From the NCBI GenBank assembly GCA_001275005.1, contig JWZX01003080.1, positions 1-41,685 on the forward strand: a stretch of DNA of 41,685 nt. The letters are read 5' to 3'. The notes beneath the pieces were generated by a model. That model did not search any database and was not told where the DNA came from. It saw nothing but the letters and a program-made list of their open reading frames with translations. The translations under genes were made by a program, and so were the position numbers. The first letter of the stretch is position 1, and the number at the start of each line of letters is the position of its first letter. Below are positions 13,401 through 21,771 of this stretch, one piece after another. This DNA is from Chrysochromulina tobinii (lineage: Eukaryota > Haptophyta > Prymnesiales > Chrysochromulinaceae).

Positions 13401-14949
13401 TGACGGACGAGTGCTGTGGGAGGTGCTGCGGGCGGGTGAGCTGCTCTACTCGGAGCCACTGCCCGTCTCCGAGCGTGACGCCCTCATCCGTGAGGAATGG
13501 CGTCGGCTGTGGCTCCGGCTCGACGAGCGAGGGATGCATCTCCAATTCGGGAACAGCACCCTCGTCGCGGCCGCCGACTCAGGCACCTCCACCTCGCCGC
13601 ACGGCCTCGCTCTGCACCCTAAGCACCTGCGAGCTGCACCTCACTGGACCTTTGCGTGGGGCGCATGCAGCGTCGCGCCCGAGCAACCCGAGCCCGGCGC
13701 ATGGCTCCTGGCGAATGTGACCATGCGGGCGGGTGCCCGGCTGCGCTACTCGGACGAGCAGCTACGCGTCTCGCTCAACGGCCAGCAGTTCCTCGCATGG
13801 ACGAACCTCACCTTCCGCTACTACGCGGCACCTCGACCCCTCGAGATCACGCCGAGCAGCGCGCCACGCGCGGGCGGCACACTGCTGACGATTCGCGGCG
13901 AGGGGCTCGCGGAGGCGAGTGCTTTCGAATGCGAGTTCGCGGATGGCGGCACCGCCGACGAGCGCTTGCGTACGGCTGCCGAGCTGCTCGCGACGAGCAC
14001 GATCAACAACAACAACAGCACCGACGGCGCGGGCGGCGCGGGCACGCTGCGCTGCCCGACGCCCACAGTGCTGCCGCGGCTCGGTGAGTGGAGCCTCGGC
14101 ATCCGTGTGGATCGAGCGGGTCAGAACTATGGCTCGCATGAGGACGTGGCAGCCGTACCGGCGCCGCTTTGGGTGTACCCTTCGCTGTCTGCCGACGCCA
14201 CGTACGCGCCAGCGTCTGGCCCCGGCGCCGGAGGCACGCTTGTACGCATCGAGCTGCCGCGGTACAACACGTCCGCCATCGCGTTTGCCAACAATGCGAG
14301 TGATGCCGGCCCACTGCTTGAGACGGTAGCAGGGCTTTGGCCACGCCACGGCGCCAAGTGCCGCTTCGGTGCCGCATACCACGACGGCGCGTACGGCCCA
14401 ACAATCGTAGACGCGTCGCATGATCCGGCAGGCGCCCCGGGCGAGGCTATGCTGTGCGCCTCGCCCGCGCTGCCCGGTGGTGAAGCGCCGCTGCAGCTCG
14501 CGCTCAACGGGCACGACTTCGAGCCAGGGCCCGCGTTGCCATTTAGCGTCTACGGCCGTCCGCGTCTTGTGGACTCCGTGCCCGCGGGTGCTACACCCGG
14601 CACATCGATCATCCTCGTCGGTGAGAACCTCGGGGGCGACGGGCTGCCCGGCGTCAACCACACGTGCCGCTTCGGGACGCGCGTGGTGCTCGGGCAACTT
14701 CTGGTGGAGCCCCGCGTAGTGGGCAACCAATGGCGCACGAACACGGTGCGCTGTGTCGTGCCGGAGATGCCCCTGGCGAGCTCGACTGCGGCTGGCCAGT
14801 ACGTGCGTAGCGTGCCGCTACGCATCAGCCTGAATGGGCAGCAGTACTCGCCCGAGCCGGTGCGCTTCTCCTTCCCGTGGCTGCCAGCGAGGCCCGTGGC
14901 GAATGACGCGCTCCCCACAGCCGGTCACTGGGTGAGCGGTGACCACTAG
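1457..14949 (+). CDS. Giant secreted IPT/TIG-repeat protein with lectin-like modules (two exons)
   Basis: Join 1457..9928 and 10045..14949, about 4,458 residues. The ATG at 1457 is chosen because it starts a good signal peptide (hydrophobic AYMALLACLL, cleavage near residues 28-29); the frame's earlier opening at 1436 is GTG. Order: FN3 domain (about 41-137), then some 18-19 IPT/TIG repeats recognisable by a GP..GGT.V.I.G..L strand, a CRFG strand and a closing V.L.VSLNGQQ strand. Between TIG groups lie a discoidin-like region (about 490-680) and at least five roughly 200-residue modules resembling LamG/L-type lectin jelly rolls (near 875-1128, 1451-1681, 2398-2604, 3232-3486 and 3829-4056; tentative). 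There are poly-Ala, poly-Pro and repeated N-glycosylation stretches. No transmembrane helix is visible, so it is probably extracellular or cell-surface. The C-terminus may extend: a donor-like GTGAGC occurs at 14932, 18 bases before the end of the stop. Plausible roles are adhesion or cell covering; that is inference. Confidence 0.85.
8132..8222 (+). repeat. 15-base coding repeat giving tandem N-glycosylation sequons
   Basis: A 15-base unit (GGCAGCAATGCTACC) is repeated nearly perfectly and encodes Gly-Ser-Asn-Ala-Thr units at about residues 2225-2255 of the TIG giant. Each Asn-Ala-Thr is an N-glycosylation sequon. One unit has degenerated to Ser-His-Gly-Pro. It lies in a low-complexity linker. 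Confidence 0.9.
9929..10044 (+). other. Intron of the TIG giant gene (116 nt, phase 0)
   Basis: The donor CAG|GTGCGT and acceptor CTTGCAG|ACG are in phase 0. Splicing joins CVFNQTMQ to TPATFSRSANTLSC, restoring exactly the C-x-F...PAT...L-x-C spacing seen in the other TIG repeats. Without splicing the frame stops at 9944. A branch-point-like CTAAT lies in the last decamer repeat, about 30 bases before the acceptor. Confidence 0.9.
9971..10020 (+). repeat. Decamer tandem repeat inside the intron (5 units)
   Basis: Five head-to-tail 10-base units of consensus ACTGAGYGCC run from 9971 to 10020. The last unit, ACTAATTGCC, has diverged into a branch-point-like sequence. The repeat lies wholly inside the spliced intron. 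Confidence 0.9.
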
Positions 14950-15014
14950 TGCAACCCTAGTGCAACATAGTACTCAGTAGCGCGTAGCGTAGTGCAATAT
15001 AGTGCAACACTCTA

Positions 15015-15096
15015 GCGAGGGGGATCCCACAAATTCGGGCGAGATCCGAGCGAATACGGGTCGGCACCCGCCCTTCTCCCACGTCGGTGCGCTATA
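15015..15096. repeat. 82-base direct repeat, copy 1
   Basis: Starts GCGAGGGGGATCCC and ends GTGCGCTATA. It matches 15195-15276 at 80 of 82 positions, offset 180 bases. A 13-base part (CGAGATCCGAGCG, from 15040) also recurs inverted near 15146 in the spacer. Confidence 0.95.
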
Positions 15097-15194
15097 CCAG
15101 GCCGTCGCACGGCCGCACAACCCCACCCACCCGGCCCACGAAACCGCTCGGATCTCGACCGAATGTCGCGAGATCCAGGCCCTCCCGAGCCACC

Positions 15195-15276
15195 GCGAGG
15201 GGGATCCCACAAATTCGGGCAAGATCCGAGCGAAGACGGGTCGGCACCCGCCCTTCTCCCACGTCGGTGCGCTATA
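15195..15276. repeat. 82-base direct repeat, copy 2
   Basis: Second copy, differing from 15015-15096 by two substitutions. No coding potential or terminal inverted repeats were recognised. Confidence 0.95.
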
Positions 15277-15579
15277 TGATTTTCACTAGTCTGTGGTGCG
15301 TCTGTGGTCGTTCGGCTGTACTTATCAGAACGGGCGAGCTCAGCCGGGGCGGCGCAGGCGGAGCGGCTGCGAAGCGAAGGCCATTCTGGAGTCTTTCATG
15401 TCGCTAACCCTAGCCCGCAGTGAGTGAGTTTTATCTGAACAAGTAGTATAGCTAACCGACAAAAATGAAGGGACCCCCATCCCCCTAGAGCCTAGTGTGC
15501 GGTCGTGGGGGAATGAAAGTTGGTGCCCAGGCAACACAAACATGAGGAAGCCACCAGATGAGGAAATCGTTGGCAACAC

Positions 15580-17120
15580 TCAGGGATATGGGTAGCCCTC
15601 GTACCCTATCATCCCGAGGTAGCCATTTTTGTCTGGCACTTCTCCTTCTTGCGCTTCTGATTCAAACTTCCTTTCGGTGATATCTTCCGTCGAGAACGTC
15701 GAAAATGCCAGCATGTTCTCGGACCTGACGATTGTGCCATCCTCCTGCTCCTCCTCAGAAATCATGTACCCAAGCACACCGTATCCCATATCAAGTGGCA
15801 TCTCTGGTGAAAGCACATCGTACCTGCCGTTCGAGATGGTTCAGATTGCAACAGATGTAACGATCGTGCATGATGCAAATGGGGATGCAAATGGGGAGTA
15901 GACTAGTGCACGTGAGTTCGATGGTGCAACTGATGCGCTTACCCGGTATATACGGTTTCTTGCATCGGAGTGGATTTGAAAGGCAAGAAACCCTTTGCCA
16001 CTGCTTCAGCTTCGGGCATCTCCTTGTCAACATAGTACTCGGCAATTGGATCTCCTTCAATCGTCGGAGGTTCAGTGGTGGACATCTTTCCAATACGCCA
16101 GATCATGTTGCCCTGCATGTTGCGCAAGCGGAACACAGCTTTTGTGACGTGTTGCCCTGAGAGTGCCTCGGTGCGGCTGATGGCCGTCTCGGGTGCTGCA
16201 GTCCCCGAGGTCGATGCCCCGGGCGTAACCTTGGCAGCAGACTTTGCCGGGCGCGGAGGCGACAAGCGCTCGACAAACGTTTGGACGTCCACCTGCACCT
16301 TGCGCGCCATCGTAGCTGCGGCCCGGGCTGCGGCTCGCGCCTGCTCTGCCTCGCTTTTGGTGGGCGAGTCCGCGCCCTCTGCCGCATTAAGCTTCGCCCG
16401 CAAGCTCAACAGATCGCTCGCCTCGTTCAGGTCGAGGTCACCATTGCCGTCGGCATCGAGGCGAGCGATGATTTCCGCCGCCTCCTCGATGGTGTCCAAG
16501 CCGAGGATCACCTGAAGCTCGGTAGCGTTGATCTTGCCGTCGCCTCCAGCAGCGTGCCGGAAGCTCTGCGTCTCCCGCAGCTCCTGCTGCACGCGTCGGG
16601 CACGCGCCGCAGCGGCGCGGTAGGGGTCGGGTGTCTCCACCTCAGGCCGTCGCGCGAGGTCCTTCTGGGTCAGCTGCCCATCTCCGTCCTGGTCCAGCCA
16701 CTTTGGCAGCGCCACTTTGCTCTGCTTGCCACTTTGGTGTCTTGTAGATGACGAGGAGCTGAGAGCGGGATGTTTGGTGAACGGTGCTCGCTGCGGTGAA
16801 TAGGCTCCCGACTGATCAGCCTGTTGGATGCCACGGCCGGTCGTGGCGAGCGCGACCTGACCGGACGCCTTGAGCGGAGACGCTGAGAGTGACTTGGCGC
16901 GCTGGGGTGACTGATTTGGCAGGCTTGATCGAGCACGCTGGGGTGATGCCGACGTCGATTGAGACGATGTGCTTGCAAGGGAAGCTGCGATCTCCTGGTC
17001 CGCCTTGTCCGGCGCCTCTGTGAAGAAGGCGGCTCGTCCATAGTCGTTGAACCAACTTTCCTGCGCAGTGGCCACCACAAAGGAGCTGAAGGGCTTGCCC
17101 TGATGCTGAGCCCCCGCCAT
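15580..17120 (-). CDS. EF-hand protein with conserved-looking C-terminal region (two exons)
   Basis: Join (minus) 17120..15943 and 15823..15580, 473 residues. The ATG at 17120 sits in a good context. Residues 50-130 are Ser/Pro/Lys rich with repeated SPQRA motifs, typical of a disordered phosphorylatable segment. EF-hand loops follow at 143-154 (DQDGDGQLTQKD), a degenerate one near 190-201, and 222-233 (DADGNGDLDLNE). The acidic loops imply calcium binding. A C-terminal stretch of about 150 residues, from RNMQGNMIWRIGKM to the acidic, Tyr/Gly-rich end, looks folded but I do not recognise it. Intron removal is needed to read the last 80 residues. The gene diverges from selenoprotein H with 159 bases between start codons. 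Confidence 0.75.
15824..15942 (-). other. Intron of the EF-hand gene (119 nt, phase 2)
   Basis: On the minus strand the donor is GG|GTAAGC (15942) and the acceptor CGGCAG|G (ends 15824). Exon 1 ends with two bases of a codon and exon 2 supplies the third, giving VYTG then YDVLSPEMP and an open frame of 80 further residues. The intron contains a duplicated CATTTGCATCCC-like unit. Confidence 0.8.
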
Positions 17121-17279
17121 GGGAAAACGCGCTCCTCGTGAACAAAATCAACGTGAATGGTGCAATTCAAGTCGCGCGTTTATGGAATTGATATTGAGGA
17201 CCATTGTGTGTTGGCGCTGTATCGGCAAGGTCCCGGAGATTTTCCGCAATCTCGACGAAGCTCCGAGAAGTTCATCGAC

Positions 17280-17645
17280 ATGCCGCCGAAGAAGACCATC
17301 GATAAGAAGGCCAAGAAGTCGCCCTCGAAGGCGGTGGAGAAGGCGCCTATCCTTTCCAATGGTGAGGCCTCGTCGGCTGATGGTGGCTGCGTGGTCAAGA
17401 TTGAGGCGTGCAAGAGCTGAGGCGCGTTTAAGACGAGGGCCTCCAAACTTGAGGCTCTCGTGAAGGCAGGCTTCCCTGGAGCCACGGTGAAGATCAACGA
17501 GGAGAAGCCTCGCACAGGCTGCTTCGAGGTTTCCGTCAACGGCGCCACCATCCTTTCGCTCACCGACATGCCCCGCCCATTCACCAAGCTTAAGGCACTT
17601 GTTATGGAAGACGTGGCAAAGAGTGTCATCCTGGCATGCCACTAG
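17280..17645 (+). CDS. SELENOH: Selenoprotein H-like protein, Sec encoded by in-frame UGA at 17418-17420
   Basis: Read through the TGA at 17418 as selenocysteine, the frame gives 121 residues. Features match selenoprotein H of the Rdx (thioredoxin-like) family: a Lys-rich, nuclear-signal-like N-terminus (MPPKKTIDKKAKK), then VVKIEACKSU with Cys44-x-x-Sec47, then the strand VKIN..KPR.G.FEV. The CxxU pair would be the redox centre. The ATG at 17280 is chosen because the basic MPPKK start mirrors the family; an in-frame ATG at 17157 would add 41 residues without family resemblance. The frame continues unbroken after the UGA to a TAG at 17643. A SECIS-like hairpin follows within 32 bases. If translated conventionally the protein would stop just before its redox residue. 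Confidence 0.87.
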
Positions 17646-17676
17646 ACGTCGTCTTGTCAACAGCTTTTCCCTAGCC

Positions 17677-17768
17677 CCTCGCACGGCCAGGGCTATGACG
17701 AGCGCGTGCCAATCTCGCGCGAGCGAGTGCATCGCGTTCTGAGACCCTTCTCCCTGAGCCGTGCGAGG
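17677..17768 (+). promoter_or_regulatory. SECIS element in the 3' UTR of selenoprotein H
   Basis: Basal helix: CCTCGCACGGC (17677-17687) pairs perfectly with GCCGTGCGAGG (17758-17768). AGGG and CCCT pair above it. The kink-turn core is ATGA (17695-17698) opposite TGA (17740-17742). The next helix, GAGCGCG-TGC with GCA-(bulged T)-CGCGTTC, is about 10 bp and leads to AA at 17711-17712, 12 bases after ATGA, which is the standard distance. A small extra stem CTCG/CGAG above the AA suggests a type II SECIS. Such elements recruit SBP2 and the Sec-specific elongation factor to the UGA. Confidence 0.87.
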
Positions 17769-18273
17769 ATGTACAGGAAAGGCATCAAGAGTGGATGTTA
17801 TGCGTCGCGCGGCGGCAGGCTCCTTATCAAAAGATGTGGAGGCTGTCTAGCGAAAGGTGAGAGCGATGCTCCCACACGGCATCTTCAAGGAGATGTGCTG
17901 GCATACTCGAAGTAGTTAGTCGTCGTGCAGGCCGTGCGTGTTGGGGACCGCCGTTCTGCGAGAGGCGGGCAGGGCGTCAGAGGTAGACGCGCGGCGATCC
18001 TGTGAAAGGCTTTGCCCGGCGCATGAAGTATAATTAAGTTTGACAGCACAATAAGCAAGCAAGCAATACAGTACCGACAGTAATGTCAATGAAGGGACCC
18101 AGCTCCTTTGACGCGCGCGCCGTCCCAAGCGACTCACACACGACACGACACAGGCGTGCATACACAGTGACACTTTTGTTTCGTGTCGAGAACTCAGATC
18201 CTCACACGGTCTCCATTCATTCTCAGCCCTCAACACCGCTTTCACCCATGCTTTCACCGCTCACGAGATCGTC
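17769..18273. other. Interval without a recognised gene
   Basis: This 505-base stretch lies between the SECIS of the plus-strand selenoprotein gene and the minus-strand broken frame. It holds an AAGC microsatellite near 18049-18067 and a CGACACGA/TCGTGTCG inverted pair near 18140-18190. No open frame here looks like protein and no RNA gene was recognised. Confidence 0.5.
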
Positions 18274-18648
18274 TTAGTTATCCTTGAGGTATCGTTGCAG
18301 AGCCTCGCGGTTCTGGATCGTGAACGTGCGTAGCTCCGCAGTGATGCCCTTGGCTGCGAGCTCCGCCTTGGGCTTGGCGAGGAGTTTCTTCAATGCGCAA
18401 TTGATCGCGTTGAAGTGGACCTTGCCGTTATGCGGGTCTCCGCGCTCGAGCCAGGATGTCACGCCGTGATCCAACGTGGCGAACGTCAGTCAGTCCCAGT
18501 TGGTGCTCGAAGCAATAGGCGAGCCCGGCATCGAGACGCTGCTGCCTGCCTTGTCCTCGACGAGCGTGTTCATGCCGCCGACAGGCTTATCGTGCGGTTC
18601 CTTGGAGAATTTGCGCATCGTGGACTGACCTGGGGTTGTGGCGGGCAT
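18274..18648 (-). pseudogene. Small frame interrupted by an in-frame TGA (18490-18492)
   Basis: From an ATG at 18648 the minus strand reads 52 residues (MPATTPGQSTMRKF... to ...ASSTNWD), then TGA, then 71 more residues in the same frame to a TAA at 18274. The downstream part (LTFATLDHGVTSWLERGD to REALQRYLKDN) looks like a folded, helix-rich Lys/Ala segment. I recognise neither part. Options: a decayed gene, a stop-codon readthrough, a selenoprotein, or two separate items. The context NWD-TGA-LTF lacks a CxxU or UxxC redox motif and I found no SECIS downstream, so Sec is not favoured. No plausible GT-AG intron removes the TGA. The frame is also in register with the rhodopsin kinase gene upstream, past that gene's own TGA. 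Confidence 0.4.
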
Positions 18649-18710
18649 CTGGCCAGATGCCAGTCTCCCCTTATGACAAGATGCTGATCTCCGCTCATCT
18701 CCACGGATCT

Positions 18711-18812
18711 CGTCGAGCGTCAAGGGCGAGACGTCGGGGGAGAGACGAGCGTCGAGGGAGCGTCGAGGGAGAGCGTCGAGGGAAAGAGAGCGTCAAGGGA
18801 GAGACATCGAGG
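18711..18812. repeat. Imperfect GCGTCGAGGGAGA tandem repeat
   Basis: Several degenerate 11-15 base units (GCGTCGAGGGA, GCGTCAAGGGAGA and variants) run head to tail across the stop codon and 3' flank of the rhodopsin kinase gene. The repeat makes the exact C-terminal end of that protein a recent and possibly variable feature. Confidence 0.75.
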
Positions 18813-21340
18813 GCATGGGCGACGCCGTGCTCCACTCTCCGCTGGTGGGCGGGCCAGGGCTCGGCAGCCTCGAATCGCTCGACGAGCCGTTGCTGCTGCC
18901 CGACGAGAAGTGTGAATGCTGGCAGCCGATGACCAAGGCGCTCTGTACGAGCAGCTTGGAGCTGCTGAGCAGCGCCTTGAATGTCTGCGGGTAGACGGGC
19001 TTCGAGATGCACCCGTCGAAGCCCGCCCGCATGTACGCGGCCGAGTCGGTCGAGGTGGCGTTCCCGGTGCACGCGTAGATGCGCAGGCGCCGCTTGCCCG
19101 GCCGCTCCGCGAGCTCCCACTGCCGGTACAGCACGATCAGCTCGTCGCCCCTCATCTTGGGCATCTGGATGTCGACCAGAGCGAGGTCGAGTTCATCCGC
19201 GTTCTGCTTGAGCATCTCGAGGCCGCTCTCGCCGTCGTTCTCGAGCAGGACCCGGTGGCCCTGGTTCTCGAGCACATCGGCGGCACCGAGCCGAATCATC
19301 TCGACGTCATCGATGATCGCGATGGTCTTGCAGCTCTTCTTGAGCTTCTCCCTTTCGCGCGTCTCCTTCTCCTTCTCTTGCGAGATGCCCTCGAGCAACG
19401 GGTCTTCCCGCGTGAATGCCATCTCAATCGAGCAGCGTGTACCCTCGCCTGCACGTGAGTTAATCTGGAACGAACCTCCGACGCTCTCGATCGACGAGAT
19501 CACAATCGGCAGCCCGAGGCCCAAGCCCGACGCTCGGTTATCGCGCCCTTCGCGAACGCCACTCACGTACGCCTGGCGCGCGCGCTCGATCTCATCCTTG
19601 GTCATCCCGTAGCCCGTGTCGACAACCTGGGCGAGCCTCCCGAAAGGCCATCACACGAAATCAGGTGCAATCCGAGGCCATGCTCCGAGGCAATCAGTGG
19701 CCATCAGTGGCACTCACCTCGACCCTCACACGCACGTCGGTCGCGCTCAGCCCGGACAGCAGGCAGGTGTGGACCGTGACATGCCCCCCGTCTGTGAACT
19801 TGAGGGAGTTGGAGATCAAGTTGAGCAGCGCACGCACCAGGATCGAGCGCTGCCCCCATACCTTGGCGGGGATCATGTCGTCACAAACCGTCCGTAGCGC
19901 GACGGACGGTTTGTACAAGGATGACTTGCGTAGCATCTGCATGAGCTCACCGACAGTCTCGTTGATGTTCAACTCGACGGATGCCTCCGCCGTGGCCGCA
20001 GCCTGCCCCGACACGCTGCCCTGCAACTTCTCGAAGTCCCAGATGTTGGAGACGATGCACGTGATCAGCTCTGCGCAGGCGCCCACCTCTTCCTGCTTGT
20101 GCAGCACCACCTCCAGGCGCCCGGCACAGCGCGTCTTCTGCGCGAGCTCGACAACGACCGTCGTGCGTGGCGTCATAGCGGCTACGCTCTCATCATCCTT
20201 TGAAGACGAGGCCGCCGCGGCCGCCTGCTCGTCCGCAATGAGCTCCTGGGTAATCTGGCGTGCCTTGAGATTCGAAAAGATGAGTGCTTGCATCGGTGTA
20301 CGCAGGTCGTGCCCAATGCACTGGGTGAACAGTTTGAATCCGGCGACGGCCGAGTGGCTTGCCTGTAGCAGGCTTGCCTGCTCTGTCCGCTCCTTCCAAT
20401 TGCTACTCGCCATGTTGCCATGCATGTATACAATGGTGGCGCTCGCTTTCGCGATCACATCCGCCCAGGTCAGCAGAAGTTGCTCTTGATTCGGGCTGAG
20501 CCACTTGAATGCGCTGGCGAACGAAATGAGGGGGAAGATGCACCATGTCCCACAGACCAGCCCGGGGAGGATCTTCATCAACAACATCCGATTGAGCGCC
20601 GTCGCGCCACTCTGCTCCGGGATGTGCAAGAAGAGCGGTAGCGTTTGGTGCATGTACATGAGCACGCGCACCATAAACGTGAAGGAGAGCACGAGCGTCG
20701 CTCCGCTAAAGACCAAACCGGCTGTCGGAGGGAGGAATGCAGGCGGCGGGGCTGTGCAGAGAAAGCCGAAGATGAACAGGATGTACACGTCGAACACGCG
20801 GCTGAGAGCCGAGTCAATCCCGTAGTCCTTGATACTCGGCGACGAGACGAGGCAAAGCACCTGCGCCATCGACGAGTGCACCCAGAGGTTGACGCGCGCG
20901 GGCCAGAAGAAGGAGCCGTAGCTGGTGCACCAGGTGGGCAGGCCGGCGCCAAATCCAAGGAACATCTGGCTGTACGTCCAGATGACCATGCTGATCATCA
21001 CGCCCATGTACACGAGGTTGAGAGAGCGATGTTTGTTCTCAAACGCCAGGTTGCTGATCGCCGTCACGAACATTGTGCAGAAGGACGCGATGACCACCAG
21101 ATAGACCTGGCCGCGAGACTCGTCACCAGCGTGCACGAAGCACTCGGGCTCGGCCTCAAAGTGCTGGATGCATTGATCGAGCACCAGAAAGGAACTGATC
21201 AGCATCACTGGTCCCGTCGGCCCGCCCGTGATGGCATCCTGCAACTTCTTGTCGTGGTGTACGTGCCGGATGATGCTGAATAGCAAAACGCCAATCATGC
21301 ACACCCAGGTAGCGGCAATGCCCATCGCCATCTCGCTCAT
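18793..21340 (-). CDS. Histidine-kinase rhodopsin (microbial rhodopsin - HisKA - HATPase - receiver), two exons
   Basis: Join (minus) 21340..19718 and 19626..18793, 818 residues. Nine hydrophobic helices are visible; the last seven match type I rhodopsin. Helix C has Arg149 and Trp153 (R-x-x-x-W), helix F W266-x-x-F-P, helix G Asp294-V-I-A-Lys298, where Lys298 is the expected retinal Schiff-base lysine. The helix-C position normally Asp is Leu152, and the usual TT is Ser156-Ser157. Two further helices precede the core. Then come a histidine kinase H-box with His344 (GHDLRTP), a roughly 60-residue low-complexity insert in the DHp hairpin, an N-box with Asn511, D544-T-G-Y-G, a GLGLGLP glycine box, and a receiver domain with Asp647/Asp648, phospho-acceptor Asp693 (LVDIQMP), Thr728 and Lys750. 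The tail is Ser/Pro rich. The first in-frame ATG after an upstream stop is 21340. It should be a membrane light sensor driving a phosphorelay; that role is inferred from domains. Confidence 0.85.
19627..19717 (-). other. Intron of the rhodopsin kinase gene (91 nt, phase 0)
   Basis: Minus-strand donor GAG|GTGAGT (19717) and acceptor GCCCAG|GTTGTC (ends 19627). Splicing joins RVRVE to VVDTGYGM, rebuilding the DxGxG nucleotide-binding box of the HATPase domain, which is otherwise missing. The intron contains GCCACTGATG-GCCACTGATT repeats resembling those in the TIG-giant intron. Confidence 0.92.
19883..19914. repeat. Perfect 13-bp hairpin inside the kinase coding sequence
   Basis: ACAAACCGTCCGT (19883-19895), loop AGCGCG, and its exact reverse complement (19902-19914). 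It lies in the exon encoding the segment YKPSVALRTVC just before the N-box. Confidence 0.9.
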
Positions 21341-21432
21341 GCTCACGTCGGGCGGGTCAGGTCTGGGGAATTCTGGGGTCTTTCCGAGAAATCACCGCGA
21401 CAAACTCCCAAAGGAACGCGAAACTATTAGTA

Positions 21433-21513
21433 TCCTCAATTTACGATCTCGGACCTCCTCCGGTCGCACTCGCCCCACTTCACGCGCTTCCCCACTCTCC
21501 CAAGTGCCGAAAT
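21433..21513. repeat. 81-base direct repeat, copy 1
   Basis: Starts TCCTCAATTTACG and ends AGTGCCGAAAT; identical at all 81 positions to 21623-21703, offset 190 bases. Perfect identity suggests a recent duplication or conversion. Confidence 0.97.
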
Positions 21514-21622
21514 GCCGAGCGACCGGGGGAAAATGTAATTGACCAAAAAATGGGAGCGCTGCAGAGTGCCGGATTTGCTCTGGACGGCTCCCATGGGGCA
21601 GCTAGATACACACGACACTAAG

Positions 21623-21703
21623 TCCTCAATTTACGATCTCGGACCTCCTCCGGTCGCACTCGCCCCACTTCACGCGCTTCCCCACTCTCCCAAGTGCCGA
21701 AAT
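21623..21703. repeat. 81-base direct repeat, copy 2
   Basis: Identical copy of 21433-21513. It is followed 28 bases later by the 20-base tandem duplication. Confidence 0.97.
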
Positions 21704-21731
21704 TATTTGAACAGAGCACGAGCTATGGAAA

Positions 21732-21771
21732 CATTGCGAGTCGGTTGTAATCATTGCGAGTCGGTTGTAAT
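21732..21771. repeat. 20-base tandem duplication
   Basis: CATTGCGAGTCGGTTGTAAT occurs twice head to tail (21732-21751 and 21752-21771) with no mismatch. Confidence 0.97.

Larger units (their letters stand above)
14950..15579. other. Non-coding interval between the TIG giant and the EF-hand gene
   Basis: No convincing gene in 630 bases. The left end (about 14946-15014) has short TAGTGCAA-type repeats, like those seen in introns here. Two 82-base direct repeats follow. The right part is the 3' flank of the minus-strand EF-hand gene. It could hold a 3' exon of the TIG giant if the GTGAGC at 14932 is a real donor; a pyrimidine-rich stretch ending in CTAG near 15289 is a possible acceptor, but what follows does not resemble a TIG repeat. 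Confidence 0.5.

Noticed and set aside
17157-17279. Upstream ATG at 17157 as the selenoprotein H start
   Set aside because: The added 41 residues have no resemblance to the family, whereas the ATG at 17280 gives the expected short basic N-terminus.
18083-18273. SECIS element for the TGA-interrupted minus-strand frame
   Set aside because: ATGA and GTGA occurrences were checked in the 3' flank, but none has a supporting stem, AA at the right distance and a TGA partner together.
21433-21703. Direct repeats as LTRs of a retrotransposon
   Set aside because: The spacer is only about 110 bases, has no coding or primer-binding features, and the repeats lack TG...CA ends.
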